Below the pieces are notes generated by a model, which saw nothing but the letters and a program-made list of their open reading frames with translations, did not search any database and was not told the origin of the DNA. A stretch of 64,000 bases of DNA from contig BSQZ01000036.1 of assembly GCA_033239005.1 (NCBI GenBank), positions 3,301,001 to 3,365,000 on the forward strand, given 5' to 3'. Positions within the stretch are counted from its first letter, which is position 1; each line of letters starts with the position of its first letter. The translations under genes were made by a program, and so were the position numbers. Shown here one piece after another: positions 44,958 through 58,180 of the stretch. The DNA comes from Lamellibrachia satsuma. Lineage: Eukaryota; Annelida; Polychaeta; Sabellida; Siboglinidae.

Positions 44958-46815
44958 TTTATATTTCTCATGTGAACCCAACTGTATTCAGCAACTTAAT
45001 TTAGCTGTTTTTTTAAGATTCAGAATAAACAAACAGTGGAATGTCATGATGGCAAAACCTGGTTTTTATACTTTTCTTAACAACCAGTTTACCTTAAACT
45101 AATATTCTTTATCAGGCACACAGTTACAGTGACAGTAAGAGATTTTTTTACACACATTGTTGGAAAATTAAATATTATATTTTCACATTTCTTAGTCGGT
45201 GTAATATTATTACATTACACATTTATAAATCTCATTCAGTAACTTAATTCATCTATGAATAGTGTTTTAAGGTTCAGCTTGCCGAGGTGAAAAGCCTTAA
45301 AAACGCTGCTTGTGAAGGTCAGGTGCGTCAACAGAAGGTGATGCCGAGATTTGTTGCTGATTACCCTCATGGAAGTGGCTAATTGGTGGCGTGTTTTGCT
45401 ACCTCGCATGCACATGACACACTTCGGAAGCCATCCTATTGATTGCTGAACAGTTGAAAGGAAAAACCCCTCACAGCGTGGTTCTATTCATCCTTCCATT
45501 CTTTCATTTTTTGTTTGGCATTAAACCACAATTCTTTCATTTTATGACATGGAACCACACCGGTGTGTTGCTATTAGCAACAAGGTCCTCTGATGTCCAA
45601 CTACAATACGATACACATCTACTACATGCAAAAATGTCATTGTCACCTTTGGTGGTTTCCTTTGGATGACTAATGAATAAATAACAAATAATTAGAAGCT
45701 TTCATGTGGTAACTAAAATCATTCTCCATAATGGATATTTTAGGAGGTGCAACATAAATTTTTAAAATTCTGATTCATGCGCTAGCTCACAACACATATA
45801 TCTACATTGGTGTTGTCCTTGGCTAATTAACAACATTAGCTAATTATCATTTATGATATCACAAACACCTGTAAGTGAAAAAAAAGTTTGGCAATTAATT
45901 AACCATGTTCACTGAACCTTACTAGCATAAAAAGTAAGGGCTGGGCAAAAAAAGAACAGTGCAGCAAGAAATCTGGGTGATTATTTTGTAAATGACCCTC
46001 TGAATTTTAATATGGCACCAAAATTAAACACATTTTAAATGACAAAACCCCACAAGTGTAGACTGCAACTAACATTTAAATTTATTAAATCAATAAAGCA
46101 GAACACAATTAGGTGATACTTTAGCTAGTACATAAAGTTCTTTAATTGATTACATATAAATTATTGCAACTACCTTTTTACAGGGAATGTACAATGATTT
46201 CAATTAATATTGTGAATTTAGATATATTTTGAAATGAAATAATTAAGAGAATTGGGGCATTTTAATTATACAAAACTACCAACTAGCTCTGTATCAGTTA
46301 ACCAATGGAAATCATCATATGGTTCCTTTAACAGTTGCGACATATCCCTGTAGGCAGACAATTTAACACTTCTTATCAACTTACTATGCAACCAATGGGG
46401 GACTTCTGACCTTTAGATCTTGATACTAACACTGTAACGGAAACCTCAGACAAATGCCCAACTCATCAAACCTTGTGATTCGGGGTGGTCCAATGTTTGA
46501 TGGGGATCATACATAGTCCCTGGTGTGATGCTTCCTGCAAGTATGGTAGGGGATAGATCAGCAAATTACTTTACGGGTTATGGCATGCATATGAAGTGCT
46601 GGTGATTTTGAGATGGTCACCCTTTTGGCAATTTCATGTTCTGGAGAAAAATACCAACACACATTCCCCACAAGTTAATGAGAGAATAAATATTAACAGA
46701 GTTAATTTTCAGAAGATTCAAAGTACAAATTTGTGAACAGCATTAAAAACGTTAACATTGTCACTAGTGGGACCATAATGATCTGTTCCCGGTTGGACAG
46801 CCACACCAGGAGAGA
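44958..46815. other. No gene recognised
   Basis: AT-rich. A 36-codon open stretch at 45276-45386 (VQLAEVKSLKNAACEGQVRQ...) is noted but has no donor or family match I recognise. Confidence 0.5.
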
Positions 46816-46817
46816 TG

Positions 46818-47035
46818 ACTGGAGACTAATGGTTAGAGCACCCGCCTGTCGATCGAGAGGACGGTGGTTCGATTCCACCTCCGCCGTTTCGAAGCTTGGG
46901 CAATTTCGTTCACCCCACTTTGCTCGTGTCTTTCGGAAGAGACACTAAAAGCCGTTGGTCCAAACTCCTGCGTTAGCTCAAGACTGGGCTGTTTGGAGTA
47001 TAACTACTTAAGACTTAAGACTACAGGAATCTGAG
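46818..47035 (+). mobile_element. tRNA-derived SINE, best-preserved copy
   Basis: A box in tggttagagcacccgcc, anticodon-arm-like ctgtcgatcgagag, canonical B box GGTTCGATTCC, then the body gtttcgaagcttgggcaatt, caccccactttgctcg, tcggaagagacactaaaagc and cgttggtcc. This is a SINE rather than a tRNA gene, because the acceptor stem is not closed and a body follows. Confidence 0.9.
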
Positions 47036-48970
47036 TGGACAGAGGCATTCCACATCCATTCCACCATTCCATCAACCAAGATAAAAAATCTTGTTGCACT
47101 CATATTTTTTTAACTCAACCCAAATTTGCATAATTAATGCACAGGTCAACATAACCACAAAGGTCAAACCATCAGGCTATAGTGGGAACAGTTCCGAGTT
47201 GTGACATTTTCAAGTTTTGCATATTCACCATTCTCATCAGGTTTTTGACTTAGTGTAGTTGTTTTATAATAATTTAGACACCAATAACTCAAAAGCTATT
47301 TGTGCTAGAACACATCAGCATTCTAGCTCAAACAGTGTTTCAGTTATTGGTATATTAAATAGGACAAAAAGCTCAACATCTGAAAATGGGCAAACATGAT
47401 AGAATCTGTACAATTTTAAATGACCATAACTCAAAAACTAGTTGAGCTAAAACCCTGCGCTCTGGCAGGTGTGGTTATATGTACCAAGACTTGAAGCGTT
47501 TTGAGTAACGTATCAATGCAACAAGTCTGAGACGGAATGCCCAAATAGGAGATGAAGTGAAGATATCCAGATGATACATTGTAATAGAAAGTATTATGGA
47601 TACAAATTTATTCAAGGTACACAGTTTTTTATCATAAAATCATGTTATTTAGTATAAACTGGAATTTGAAGATACTCATACGGGTTTGTCTGTGGGTCTT
47701 ACGGATTTCTGTATTGTACTCAGGGTTGGCGCCTGTGAAATGGTTTGGGCTGAATTGCATGCTAAGATGAGCTCTGGCCTGACTTCCATTATCGAAGGAA
47801 CTGAAACGATACCAGATAACTGTACTAAATGCTCAATGAATTGCATCTCTACAATACTACAATGACACGTATCTGCCTTGTGGAGACGTCATATATCTTG
47901 TGTGGGCTCCAGCAACAACCAACTTATGGTCATGAGTGCTCGAGAACAAAGGTACGATATTGCCACATAATGTTTCTGCATGTAAAAAAGCATTGCTTCC
48001 ATATGGCTGGCAAAACTACTTTGAATGATTTTCCAAGAAAATAACTACCATCAAATTATCGCTGCACATCTCTTGTTTTAGGCAAAAGGGTTCCCATATC
48101 TAGTTTCATCAACTATGGGGGTCAATGTAAGACCTCTGCATTTGTCACGGCATCAAAGAGTGAATGCAATAAATAAGAAATGGTAATATGTTTCACAATC
48201 AGGAAATACTAATTTTACTGTTCAACTAGCCCAACTCTATGATAATCTTCGACAGGTCATTAACACTTCCAGTAGCAATAAACCACTGCACATCAGCTTA
48301 TCTATCAAACTCATCTCATAAACATTTAATCCCATTTCAATAATATACCTGATCATTAATTATCTGAAATGAGATTATACTAAGCTCCAATCCAATAATC
48401 ATTCTTCACCAATTGTCTATAATGGAACTGTGAATGTTTAATCTGGACAAACATTTTTAATACAAGAAATATTAATTTTCAATGACATTACAATGCCCCC
48501 CAACCATCCATTTATATTTATAATAAACTTTTTTAATACCACCACTTAGGGATATTATAAAAAGAGCATCTCGCCTATTGACAAGAAATAAACTAATTGT
48601 TTAATGTTGTAGCAAGATAGTGCATTTAGTGACTTTATTCAATGAAAATTAAAATGTCAATGAAATTCCTATCTTTCTTCTTATCTGAATGGACTCCATA
48701 GTTAGTTTGCAAACCTTGAAGTCATGTTATAGCCATGCAGTTGGGTTTGTGCCAAAAATGCAAGGAATGTTTAATGTTTATTAAAATGAGGCATTAAGTC
48801 TGTAGCAGTAATGTTAGATGTAGGGGCTGCTCAAAATATACTCAGCACAGTAACATAACCAGCCATATATGCTGTATGGCCAATGCATAACGACAATGCA
48901 ACTAATTATTTCAGTTAACTTTTGTTGGTGTTTTGCTGTTATAGAACTCCCTGTGTTGGTCCAAATCTAG
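47036..48970. other. No gene recognised
   Basis: No repeats or exons that I could support. Confidence 0.5.
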
Positions 48971-48974
48971 CAGA

Positions 48975-49335
48975 GTCATGCGAGACTTGGACTCAACAGA
49001 GTCATGCGAGACTTGGACTCAACAGTCATGCGAGACTTGGACTCAACAGAGTCATGTGAGACATGGACTCAACAGAGTCATGCGAGGCTTGGACTCAACA
49101 GAGTCATGCGAGGCTTGGACTCAACAGAGTCATGTGAGGCTTGGACTCAACAGTCATGTGAGACTTGGACTCAACAGTCATGCGAGGCTTGGACTCAACA
49201 GAGTCATGTGAGACATGGACTCAACAGAGTCATGTGAGACTTGGACTCAACAGAATCATGCAATACTTGGACTCAACAGAGTCATGCGAGACATAGACTC
49301 AACAGAGTCATGCCAGACTTGGACTCAACAGCAGA
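48975..49335. repeat. Minisatellite, 26/23-bp unit, about 14 copies
   Basis: Unit cttggactcaacagagtcat + gcgaga, with a 23-bp form lacking gag. It directly abuts the retrotransposon relic at 49336. Confidence 0.97.
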
Positions 49336-49710
49336 GCTTCAAAGAAGAATATGTAAAATTGATGGAGATGAGGTGCTACCATAACATCTTACACATCCCA
49401 CACACAGACCATGTCACCAACAAGGAAGTCTGCAATATAATCAGCCTAAACACTGGGCGACACGAAGATCTCCTGTCTGCAGTAAGAAGACGCAGGCTGA
49501 GATGGTATGGCTATGTCACGAAGTATACTGGCCTAGTAAAAGTCATCTTCCAAGACACAGTGAGAGGAAAGAGAAAGAGAGGCAGACAGAGAAAAATTTA
49601 ACAGAAAAAATCGAGGAATGGACAGAATGCGACTTCCATAAGATGCAAGTGGCTGTAAGGGACCATCAAAGATGGCGACAATCTGTCGGAGGAGGTGTCC
49701 CAGTGACCAC
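49336..49710 (+). pseudogene. Non-LTR retrotransposon relic (C-terminal end, frameshifted)
   Basis: First frame: GRHEDLLSAVRRRRLRWYGY, VTKYTGLVKVIFQDTVRGKR, KRGRQRK. The continuation KIEEWTECDF...AVRDHQRWRQ is in another frame after about 49590. R-K-L-x-W-Y/F-G-H-V-T-R then G-x-R-R-R-G-R-Q-R-K then W-x-E/D-N-I-x-E-W-T is the usual C-terminus of many invertebrate endonuclease/reverse-transcriptase polyproteins. Dead copy. Confidence 0.88.
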
Positions 49711-52700
49711 CCACAGTTATGGATTAGATGAAGGTGAAGTATTGGGTCAGCTGTGATGTTTCAACTGGGAGGGACAGTGTGAAGAGTGATCTAGAAAAGG
49801 CAGACCTGTGAACAGCAGTGAGTGGAAAAAATTACTGAAAATTGAGATAGATGAAGACGAGTTGTTGAGGGCGGTAAAAAAAATTTCTGATGGCTCCCAC
49901 CCCCACAAGAAGATGAGCTTCTTACTAGACACCCCTCTATGATCCCTAGAAAAAAACATTAAAATATATTTCCTCTTTTTAAAATCTATCTCGATCTCTT
50001 GGGGAGAAAGATTATAAGTAACTATTTATTGATAGAGTCATTATATACTGTCACCCCTGTACACATACCACATCCTCTCTCCTTTAAGTCATAAAAATCC
50101 ACCCCACCCCATGGGGCCTAGGATATTGACACCCCTTCTGATGAGAGAAGCCTGTAGCACAATATATCCCACTTTTATGTCTTCCAGTTAACTCCACGAG
50201 AAGCAAAAAAAACCTTAAATTCAAAGCAACTTTCCGAATGAGAAACGGTGACATTTATTAGTGTCTAATTCCAGAGCACAGCTTTTTTCCCCCCCCGAGT
50301 TTTTATTCTGCTTTATGTACACATCCGGTTTACTGCGAAAGTTATTTCTGTCCTTGTGTTTGTTGTTTGGACAATATCTGGCGAGACACTGCGTTGTTTT
50401 GTTTCATAACAACATTAACTCAGCGTGTCTTTTTGCACAAGTGGTTCTCGCAAAGGAAAATGCTGCAAATTACGATCAACTAAACAAGTTTCACTTATGC
50501 AGGGTATTTTAGTAAAACAGCAGCAGTAACAAACGTTATCAGTTACCCAAGTTAACCACCCTTGAAGTCAATGTTTGTTAGGGCACTTCCTGTTAAAGCA
50601 ATTTGTTCCCTCTTATATAATCTGTACAAACGTCATTTCCCATTACAATTGCAACGTTCATCCTTTAATCTTTCAACACCATTGCCTATATCACTTTATT
50701 ATTTTGCATCCAGAAATTGTAATCATGATGCATATGATCATTACATAGTTATCTTTACTCTATGTGATGACATAAATTAAATATTTGCACAGTTAACTCA
50801 TTTGTATACACAGTCATTGTGCAAACACTTAGAGGGATATATAATCTGAACACCATAATATAACCCATGGGCTCACTTTAACATATTTCATCTTTTAGCC
50901 ATTTAGCTAATTAATATCTTAGCCTTAAATAATGGCAAACTGGCAAATGGTTAGCGTGATCTGAAAAACCATTTCCAAACCCTCTTCACTAAATTACCCC
51001 AATAATATCAGATTCTGTTTTCCTTGAAAGCAAGTATATAAACTACCAGGTTAAGTTAGTTGATCATTAAAAAGTGAACTGATAATGTCATTACCCCGGA
51101 ACGTTTTTATATATTTTGCTTGTTGCCACAATGTGAACGTCACATAAAAAACCTTCCCATGTGACTCTCGTTATGCACTGGCTTAACTTCCAAAATTTAC
51201 AGCCGAGTAACTTTGATGCCATACCGAACTGGAGAGTGGGGCGGACAGTGGGGCGCGTTTCAACAAAGATAACTCTGTTTTGCCATGGAGGTTTGGACGG
51301 GTCCAATTTCACTTTTTTTGAGTTAGCAAAAATGCGAAATTGGCCACACATGCACAACAAAGGGATGACGCCAGGCAGGAACACATCTTGTACTGTTGGA
51401 TCAACTGGCGATGGATTTCCTCAGGCTAATGAAGCTAATTTCACCTGTGAGGAAAACACCTGCACCCCAGAAAACAAGGTGTTACTACACTACAAAAGTA
51501 GGGTGTCATTACCGCATTCCTGGCCAAGGTCATCAAGTGTTTGTCACACACACAAACAATAAAAGGCAATGGAAGAGAAAACGCTTGATTAGAAAACAAA
51601 ATCTACAGTGCACTACCAGAAAACTGGGCAAGAAACAGAAGCCACGTGCACCAACAATTGTGTATACTTTTTTTTCGGACATCTTTAAATTATTAGAGAT
51701 ATCCTACTAACAAACAAATTCATGCCAATAGGAAATTTTCTTGTCACGTGAAAAATACTTCATGCACGCCATGTAATTTACACAATTCAGCAGTTTGTTG
51801 CCCACGTTGTAAAAGATACAGTGAAAAAGTTATCTTTTTAATCTCATAGTTGTTTGAGACCGATTCCTAACCCAATTTTTAGTCATTTTCTGCAATTCTA
51901 CCAGCAGTTGTTAGTGCACATGTCAGTCAGTTGCCCAGTACGACATCCAGGATGTCTGACATTCTGTCTGAATTACATACATACTGTTTTGGAAAGAAGC
52001 AGTAAACTATTAATAATCTCACTATAAACTGGCCACAGAAAGATTTGTAATCATCTGTATATCATGTGGCTGCTAATGATGATTTTTTTAGTAATGTCGG
52101 TCTACTATTCTAAGAATGCCAATTGAAATCAAATCCACTACTGAAGTGCATAGCAATAAGAACAATATTCAAACACGGCTGTTTGTCTTACATAATGACT
52201 GTAGCCTATTGCCAAGCCGTTATCCGAGTGCTCTTACCATAGTCCATGTCTAAAACAAACCTACCAGAAGTTATACTGCAGAAACGGTTCCCAAAATCCG
52301 ACACAGTGTCTATATGACCAGTTTAGTTAAGCTCGTTTCACTCTTGTATAAGCTACCTACTGTTGAAAAGATAACATTTACACTTGGGACTTCATCAGAT
52401 TGAAACCCAAGTAGTGTCAATACACAACTATTCTTGGTGTCCTGTTGACAGCTCATTTATTGATTCGGGAGTTTCTTTTCAAAGACAGCATTCCAGTCTT
52501 GGAGTACTGCACTGAGTTATATTCATAGTGTCAGCAGGCATACTCTTTTTCCTTGTGAAATGAATTCCCTTTTTATTTCATCAGTGCCTTTCCAGCCCAA
52601 CAAAACCAAGCTATCCTGTCGTTTACGTGTGCCTGGGAAGCTTTGATGCAGAACAATACTTGGGAAAAACCGGAAATTTTTTTGCAATACGATTTGCGAT

Positions 52701-53080
52701 TACCAAGCAGTTTGTATAAAATTACATTTTAAACAAATATGTATAAGTCTAGATTTACTTACACAAACACATTTCTGTCCTTATTTTCTGTTTTTGTTGG
52801 ACGATGTAAATAAATTCCAATACTCGAACAATTTGGATGTTGGCGGGCGACTCATAGGATCAACTGAATTATCTCAAACATTGGAAAAGTATATTTTTGA
52901 GAGAGCTTTTTTCAGTTGAAATTTAGCAATAATCGGCTTTCCATTCACTGCATTTGACAATGCATATTCACTGCCTCCGATTTTCAAATTTTTTATAGGT
53001 AATTATATTTCTTTCTCCTCTCATAAATTTTTTTAAAAACCATATGTGTCTGTATGTGGTACTAGACAGAACGATTCTGC
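49711..53080. other. No gene confirmed
   Basis: 3.4 kb with no recognised repeat or exon. The segment 51091-51562 is open on both strands (133 codons plus, 97 codons minus) and is less AT-rich than its surroundings. No domain or splice sites decide between them, so no gene is called. Confidence 0.45.
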
Positions 53081-53084
53081 ATAA

Positions 53085-53525
53085 CTCGCTTTCGTACTAA
53101 TGCAAAATCACTGTACATCTCCATATATGGAGCAAGATTATGGAACTCCTTTAATGGAAACATTACCACTTATATAACCATACAAGCATTTAAAAAGTGC
53201 TACAAGTTATTATTGCAACGTATTAATCACAATTTATTTAGCAACGATTTTCAATTGTTACGTGTTGTAAGTAATGCAAATATATAATTACTTATCATTT
53301 GAGTTAACAGCTTAACACGCCACGCGGTGAACCATAGATAAGTATTGCACTAAGACTTCTGTTCACACCATTTCCAACTCACCCTGGTGTAGTCTTCACC
53401 AATTCACATTTGTTGCACATTGTTTTTAGTAAATTGTTGTTATTTATTGTATTGCAACTGTGTGTTGTTATTTATTGTATTGCAACTGTGTGTTGGAATA
53501 AAGGACTGATTGATTGATTTATCCA
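53085..53525 (+). pseudogene. Non-LTR retrotransposon relic with 3' tail
   Basis: The frame reads ITRFRTNAKSLYISIYGARL, WNSFNGNITTY, then AFKKCYKLLL. This is the (R-T/N)-x(5)-S-I-x-G-P/A-x-L-W-N-S-L ... F-K-K-x-x-K-x-x-L-L end of L2/CR1/Crack-type ORF2. The 3' part includes a 30-bp tandem duplication (gttatttattgtattgcaac) and ends aaaggactgattgattgatt, the expected tail. 5' truncated. Confidence 0.8.
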
Positions 53526-53944
53526 ACAACATTTTTATTATTGGATTTTTTTTATTTACTAAGCCCCTTAAAAATTTCAGTATCACATTTCCTCAGCCTA
53601 CCTTATCAAACAAGAATAGTGAAAGACATTGGCTAAATAGGTCCAGTATTTGCACCAAGCAGCTGTTCCTTCAGAGATGACATAATACTTGTATAACGGA
53701 CTGCAGCAACATGGGATGCTCCACTGACTAAGCAAATACCTTCCCAGGAAAGTACAAACAGCCACTTATCACCAAGGTAAACATACCACTAATTGAAATA
53801 ACATCCACATTGCTTGGGAGGATTTTGCCCATTCAAGTGGCCCCCAATGATTTTCTGTCAATCATCCAACTTACTAAGATTTACAAGCTAAATCATATTT
53901 GTAACTGATAGTTCATATTTCATTTGGCAGCTCAGACTAATTAT

Positions 53945-54345
53945 ATTTCTCTCTCCTATCTCTCTGTTTGTCTGCCTCTGTGTCTCCTCTCTCCTCTATC
54001 TCCTCATCCTCTCTACTCTATCTTCTCATGTCTCCTCTCTTTCATCTTTATGTGTCCTTTCCCACTCTCTCTTCTCTCTCCTCTCTTTCCTCTCTTCTCT
54101 CCCCTATCTCCTCTCTCTTCTCTGTCTCCTCTCTCTTCTCTTGTATATTCTACTCTCTTTCCCTCCATCTCTCCTCTCTCTTCCCCCTCTATCCTCTCCC
54201 CCTCTCTTCTCTCCTCTCTCTCTTCTTTTCACTTTCTTCTCTCTTCTCACTCCTCTCTTTCCTCTCTCTCCCCTCTGCTACACCTCCCGTATCTCCCCTC
54301 TATCTCTCCTCTCTCTCTCTCCTTTCTATTGAGTTAGTCTCTCTC
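53945..54345. repeat. (CT)-rich low-complexity tract
   Basis: Long ctctctcct-type polypyrimidine sequence. The three Ser/Leu/Pro frames over it are artefacts. Confidence 0.97.
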
Positions 54346-54599
54346 ATCTTTGTCTTATGTTAAATGTCAACTTTCTTCTTGATTTTATGTATACATAACT
54401 TTATCTTGATTTTTCTTAGAAAATAAATTTATACGCTTCATTTCCAAAACTATATCCCACAAGTTCATCAACAGATGCTACTCTATGGGAAAAATTCACA
54501 CAAATTCACACATGGCAATCACTTGAATCTGCAAGCAAGTAATCAAATCAGTAAATATGGAAAACAACCAAAATAACTGAACAGAAACTAGCAAGTTGC

Positions 54600-54890
54600 C
54601 AGACCAGACGCTTGTGCAGACTTCGACACATCAAATGGAATGAATTCATCACCAACGAAAAAGTCCCTAAAAGTGCAAATGTAGAGCCAATCAAATCAAC
54701 AGTATTGAAAAGAACATGGAAATGTTTGGGCTATGACCTTAGAAAGCCACCACAAGAATACCAAGGCAGCCGTGGTACTGCATGCCAGAAAATAAAGACA
54801 CAGGACTTAGAAGGAACAGCTGAAGACAGAAATGGATGGCATTGACTGCTCTCTACCTTGTGTCCCTGGCAGCACAGTGGACGAATAAGA
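54600..54890 (+). pseudogene. Non-LTR retrotransposon relic (second type)
   Basis: Reads CRLRHIKWNEFITNEKVPKS, IKSTVLKRTWKCLGYDLRKP, then DLEGTAEDRNGWH and a stop, followed by more of the expected end (LLSTLCPWQ). I-x-W-x-D/E-x-I-T-N-E-E-V ... R-x-W-x-W-x-G-H-x-L-R-x-P is the C-terminus of another large invertebrate retrotransposon group. The arginine-rich G-K-R-K-R-G-R-P block is missing. Confidence 0.82.
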
Positions 54891-54899
54891 GTAAGTAAC

Positions 54900-56395
54900 C
54901 AGCACGCAGTCCTTTAAAAATTTAAAAGTCCACCTACCCCCCCCCACTACATGTAGTCAGTTTTTAACAATTTCAACACCTGCCACTCACTCCATGCATG
55001 CCTAGCTTCCATGTGGCCAAATCAAATTGCTGAATGGAAACAGCCAAAAAACAAGGCAGGGGAGGTGAGAGAGGCAGGCTAGAGTTACCCCGCCTTCACA
55101 ATAGGGGTGGGGCTCAATTTTCACCACCCTCTGGCTGTCATAATTAAGTGGGGCAGATTTGAATTGTCCCTTGTCTAGCAGCTAACTCGAAGTGGTTCCG
55201 TAGTGTAGTAATTTACATTTTCACATTTGAAGAATTTTCTACATACATTTTAGATGATTTCATCCTTGTTATAATATATTTTTTAATAAATTTTTATAAT
55301 TATATTTTCCATGTTCTGATATAGGCGAGGAGGACGTAACTGTTTTGTTTGGGACCATAACCCTAGAATTATCCCTGCGGCTTCTCTAGCAGGGAATATA
55401 TCACTTTTACAACCGTGAAATATGAATCCAGGTATTGCGTTGTTCTGCTGAAGCTATCATTTACTACTGATGCATGAATATGGGAATGATTCATCATAGG
55501 CAAATGGCAGCCAGCCCACATCAACAGAAAGAACCCATCTACCCATAGGCAAGCTACCACAAATTGCAACATTGGCTAAAATTAATGAATGCATTGCTGA
55601 TGTTTCCGAAAGGACAAACCATCATCAGTTGCAGATGCCTGCCATTTTCATACAGAAGCCAATTCTTTTGATAGGGACGTATGCCAGAACCCTATGGATT
55701 TGGACCGTGTTTGTGTGATTGCCTAAATGCAACAATTCTGCTTCCATTGATAAACGGACATTAGCAATAAAGTATACATATCTGTGCTTGAAGGGAAACA
55801 TAAATTTATCACTGTGACAGAATTATACAATTATACAGAAGGAAACATGTGCCCACCACTATGGACAGGATATGCATAAGTGTTTGTAAAGAATTTCCTT
55901 CAGGAAACAAACTTCTCATGCAATGCACAGCCTAAGGCTGATATGTGGCCAACAACACGTCTCATTGCACAACTGCAGTTTTACATTTGTTAAGTCACTG
56001 GTGCCTCTAACTATTGTTTGCAAGAAAATAACACACGCACATGCCTGGCATCTTGTAGTTGGCATGTTGTCATATATAGAATAAGTTATGATTCGTGCCT
56101 GCTGAACAATAAAGCAAGTTAATGGAACAGCCAACATTGAACTATTCCACACTTCTGGCCTCTGCTCGCAGTCTGTGTAGAGCAAGCAGACTAACTAATC
56201 TACACAAATGACTCCTAAAGAAGATATGTTAATCTCATAAACTGGCACATTTCACAGAGGAAAGCATTGTGTGCCCCCAAAAATATTTTTGGTTTTCTAT
56301 GAGTGGCTGTAGGAAAAAGAATATTGTCAGATGAATCCACAGAAATGAAGAAGTTTTACAAAAGCCATTGTAAAGGTCTTCCAGGAATCAGTATT
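54900..56395. other. No gene recognised
   Basis: Nothing supportable on either strand. Confidence 0.5.
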
Positions 56396-56399
56396 TGGA

Positions 56400-56670
56400 A
56401 AGTTTGGTAGCAGGAAGAGGGGTGATTTCAAAGGGAGATGAGGAAGGGATGACCCCATAGATGAGGACGGGGTGATCTCAGAAGGAGATGAGGAAGGGAT
56501 GACCCCATAGATGAGGACGGGGTGATCTCAGAAGGAGATGAGGAAGGGGTGATCTCAAAGGGAGACGAGGAACGGGTGATCTCAGAGGGAGATGAGGGAT
56601 GATCTCAGAGGGACATGAGGAATGGGTGATCTCAGAGGGAGATGAGAAAGGGATGAACTCAGAGGGACAC
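56400..56670. repeat. Minisatellite, about 27-bp unit with a 53-bp higher-order duplication
   Basis: Built from gatgaggaaggggtgatctc + agaggga. Two consecutive 53-bp blocks at about 56430-56540 are identical. Confidence 0.93.
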
Positions 56671-56949
56671 GAGGAAGGCAGAAATAGGAAATAAGAATCA
56701 GTAGACATGTTGCAGATTAGAATAAAAAACAATATGGTAATGTGAACAACATTATGACTAATAAGGATAGTGTAAAATGAATTAAAAATTACAAATATGT
56801 TGCTAAACATAGGATGTGTAATTCCTGTCTAACTACTTACCAACTGATAGGTAAACAATTGCATTTTTCACTACACAGAAGTCTATCTTACAAAACTGAT
56901 TGATTATGTACAAAGTCAGTAGATTTCAATTTGGCTAAACTATTATAAA

Positions 56950-57270
56950 TGGTAAAGGTAAAAGGTATGTCCTTATATAGCATGACATCTAGTTTTATGG
57001 CTGCTTCACACTTCACCCCCAGGTAAACCAGTTCCTTCACACTTCACCCCCAGGTAAACCAGTTCCTTCCAACACCAACTGACTTCTCTTGGAAGTCATT
57101 ACTGTGTGAAAGCTATTTATTCACAGTCTCACTGCTGTCTACAGCCAGGTAGGTACCCATTTATACAGCTGAGTGAATTGGGACAATGTGGTGTGAATGA
57201 AATTGACCAAGCTTCAAATGACAGCAAGAGGATTCAGGCTCAAGTGCTCTAAGTTGAGAGACAATCTGAC
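56950..57270 (-). mobile_element. tRNA-derived SINE, minus orientation
   Basis: Minus-strand landmarks: gattgtctctcaacttagag, ctcttgctgtcatttgaagc, actcagctgtataaatgggt and acctggctgtagac. A 34-bp piece (ttcacacttcacccccaggt...) is duplicated at 57004-57070. Confidence 0.75.
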
Positions 57271-57354
57271 CACAGGTAACTAATGCAGGTTTTGTAAAAT
57301 TGGATAAAAGGAATGTTTTCAACTTTTGACCCTTTATCTCATAGGAGAGAGGGG

Positions 57355-57545
57355 AGACGGAGGAGTAGGGAGGGAGGGAGGGAGGGAGGGAGGGAGGGAG
57401 GGAGGGAGATAAGAAAGGAGACAACAATGAGACAAGAAAGGAGATAGAAGTAGTGAAAGAGGAAAGAGAAAGGAAAGAGGAGCAAGAGATGGTGATGAAG
57501 AGGGAAGGGGAGGGGAGAGGGCCAGGAACAGTGAGACAGAGAGAA
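57355..57545. repeat. (GGGA)n / purine-rich tract
   Basis: gggagggaggga from 57369 to 57410, then a long a/g-rich run. Frames over it are artefacts. Confidence 0.95.
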
Positions 57546-58110
57546 GAGATTTGGCAGCAACACCAAATATATCAACATCAGGTGACAAGTACCACCTCAC
57601 TTCCTAACTGCAGCCAGATGTCAATCAGAAAGACAGTGTGGTCTGCCCACAAACCTAGCCATAACACCCTGAGTCTAGCAGTCTGCTACACTAGTCTGGA
57701 AGGGCAATCTGTCAACATCTGCCCTTCTGCCAGCCCTAGACTTAATTATCCCCAGCCCCTGCTGATGTCATGATTTACTTTCAATCTCATCCCTAATGAT
57801 AATGTGGCTATTACCCCCAGGCCCAGTGCACAGTTGATTTTCCCAATGGTGGTTTTGGCAGTGTTTTGTCTGATTACAAGAAAACCTGACCATCAAAAAT
57901 TCTTAAACTTTTTCACAGCAACTGCCATTGTGCCATTGATGTGCTGTACATGTTTCGTCAAAATCGCTTACCTCTAGCTCTCCTAATCATGTCCCAAACA
58001 TGATGCGTCATTTAAAATACCACTGAGATTGGGTACACTGTGTATATTTAAGCACTACATTTGTCTTGTCCTAACTGTGGTCTGAATCCTTATAAGTTAT
58101 TTATATACAC
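57546..58110. other. No gene recognised
   Basis: Nothing supportable. Confidence 0.5.

Positions 58111-58116
<6 letters not shown>

Positions 58117-58179
<63 letters not shown>
58117..58179. repeat. (TA)n microsatellite
   Basis: Uninterrupted TA tract. Confidence 0.98.

Positions 58180-58180
<1 letters not shown>

Noticed and set aside
46830..46900. Functional tRNA gene
   Set aside because: A and B boxes are good, but the stems do not close and the sequence continues into a SINE body shared with other copies in the window.
1..49335. CRISPR-like arrays
   Set aside because: All arrays are head-to-tail minisatellites without unique spacers, in an animal genome.
53924..54363. Ser/Leu/Pro-rich proteins of 131-137 codons
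   Set aside because: Translation of a CT-rich tract.
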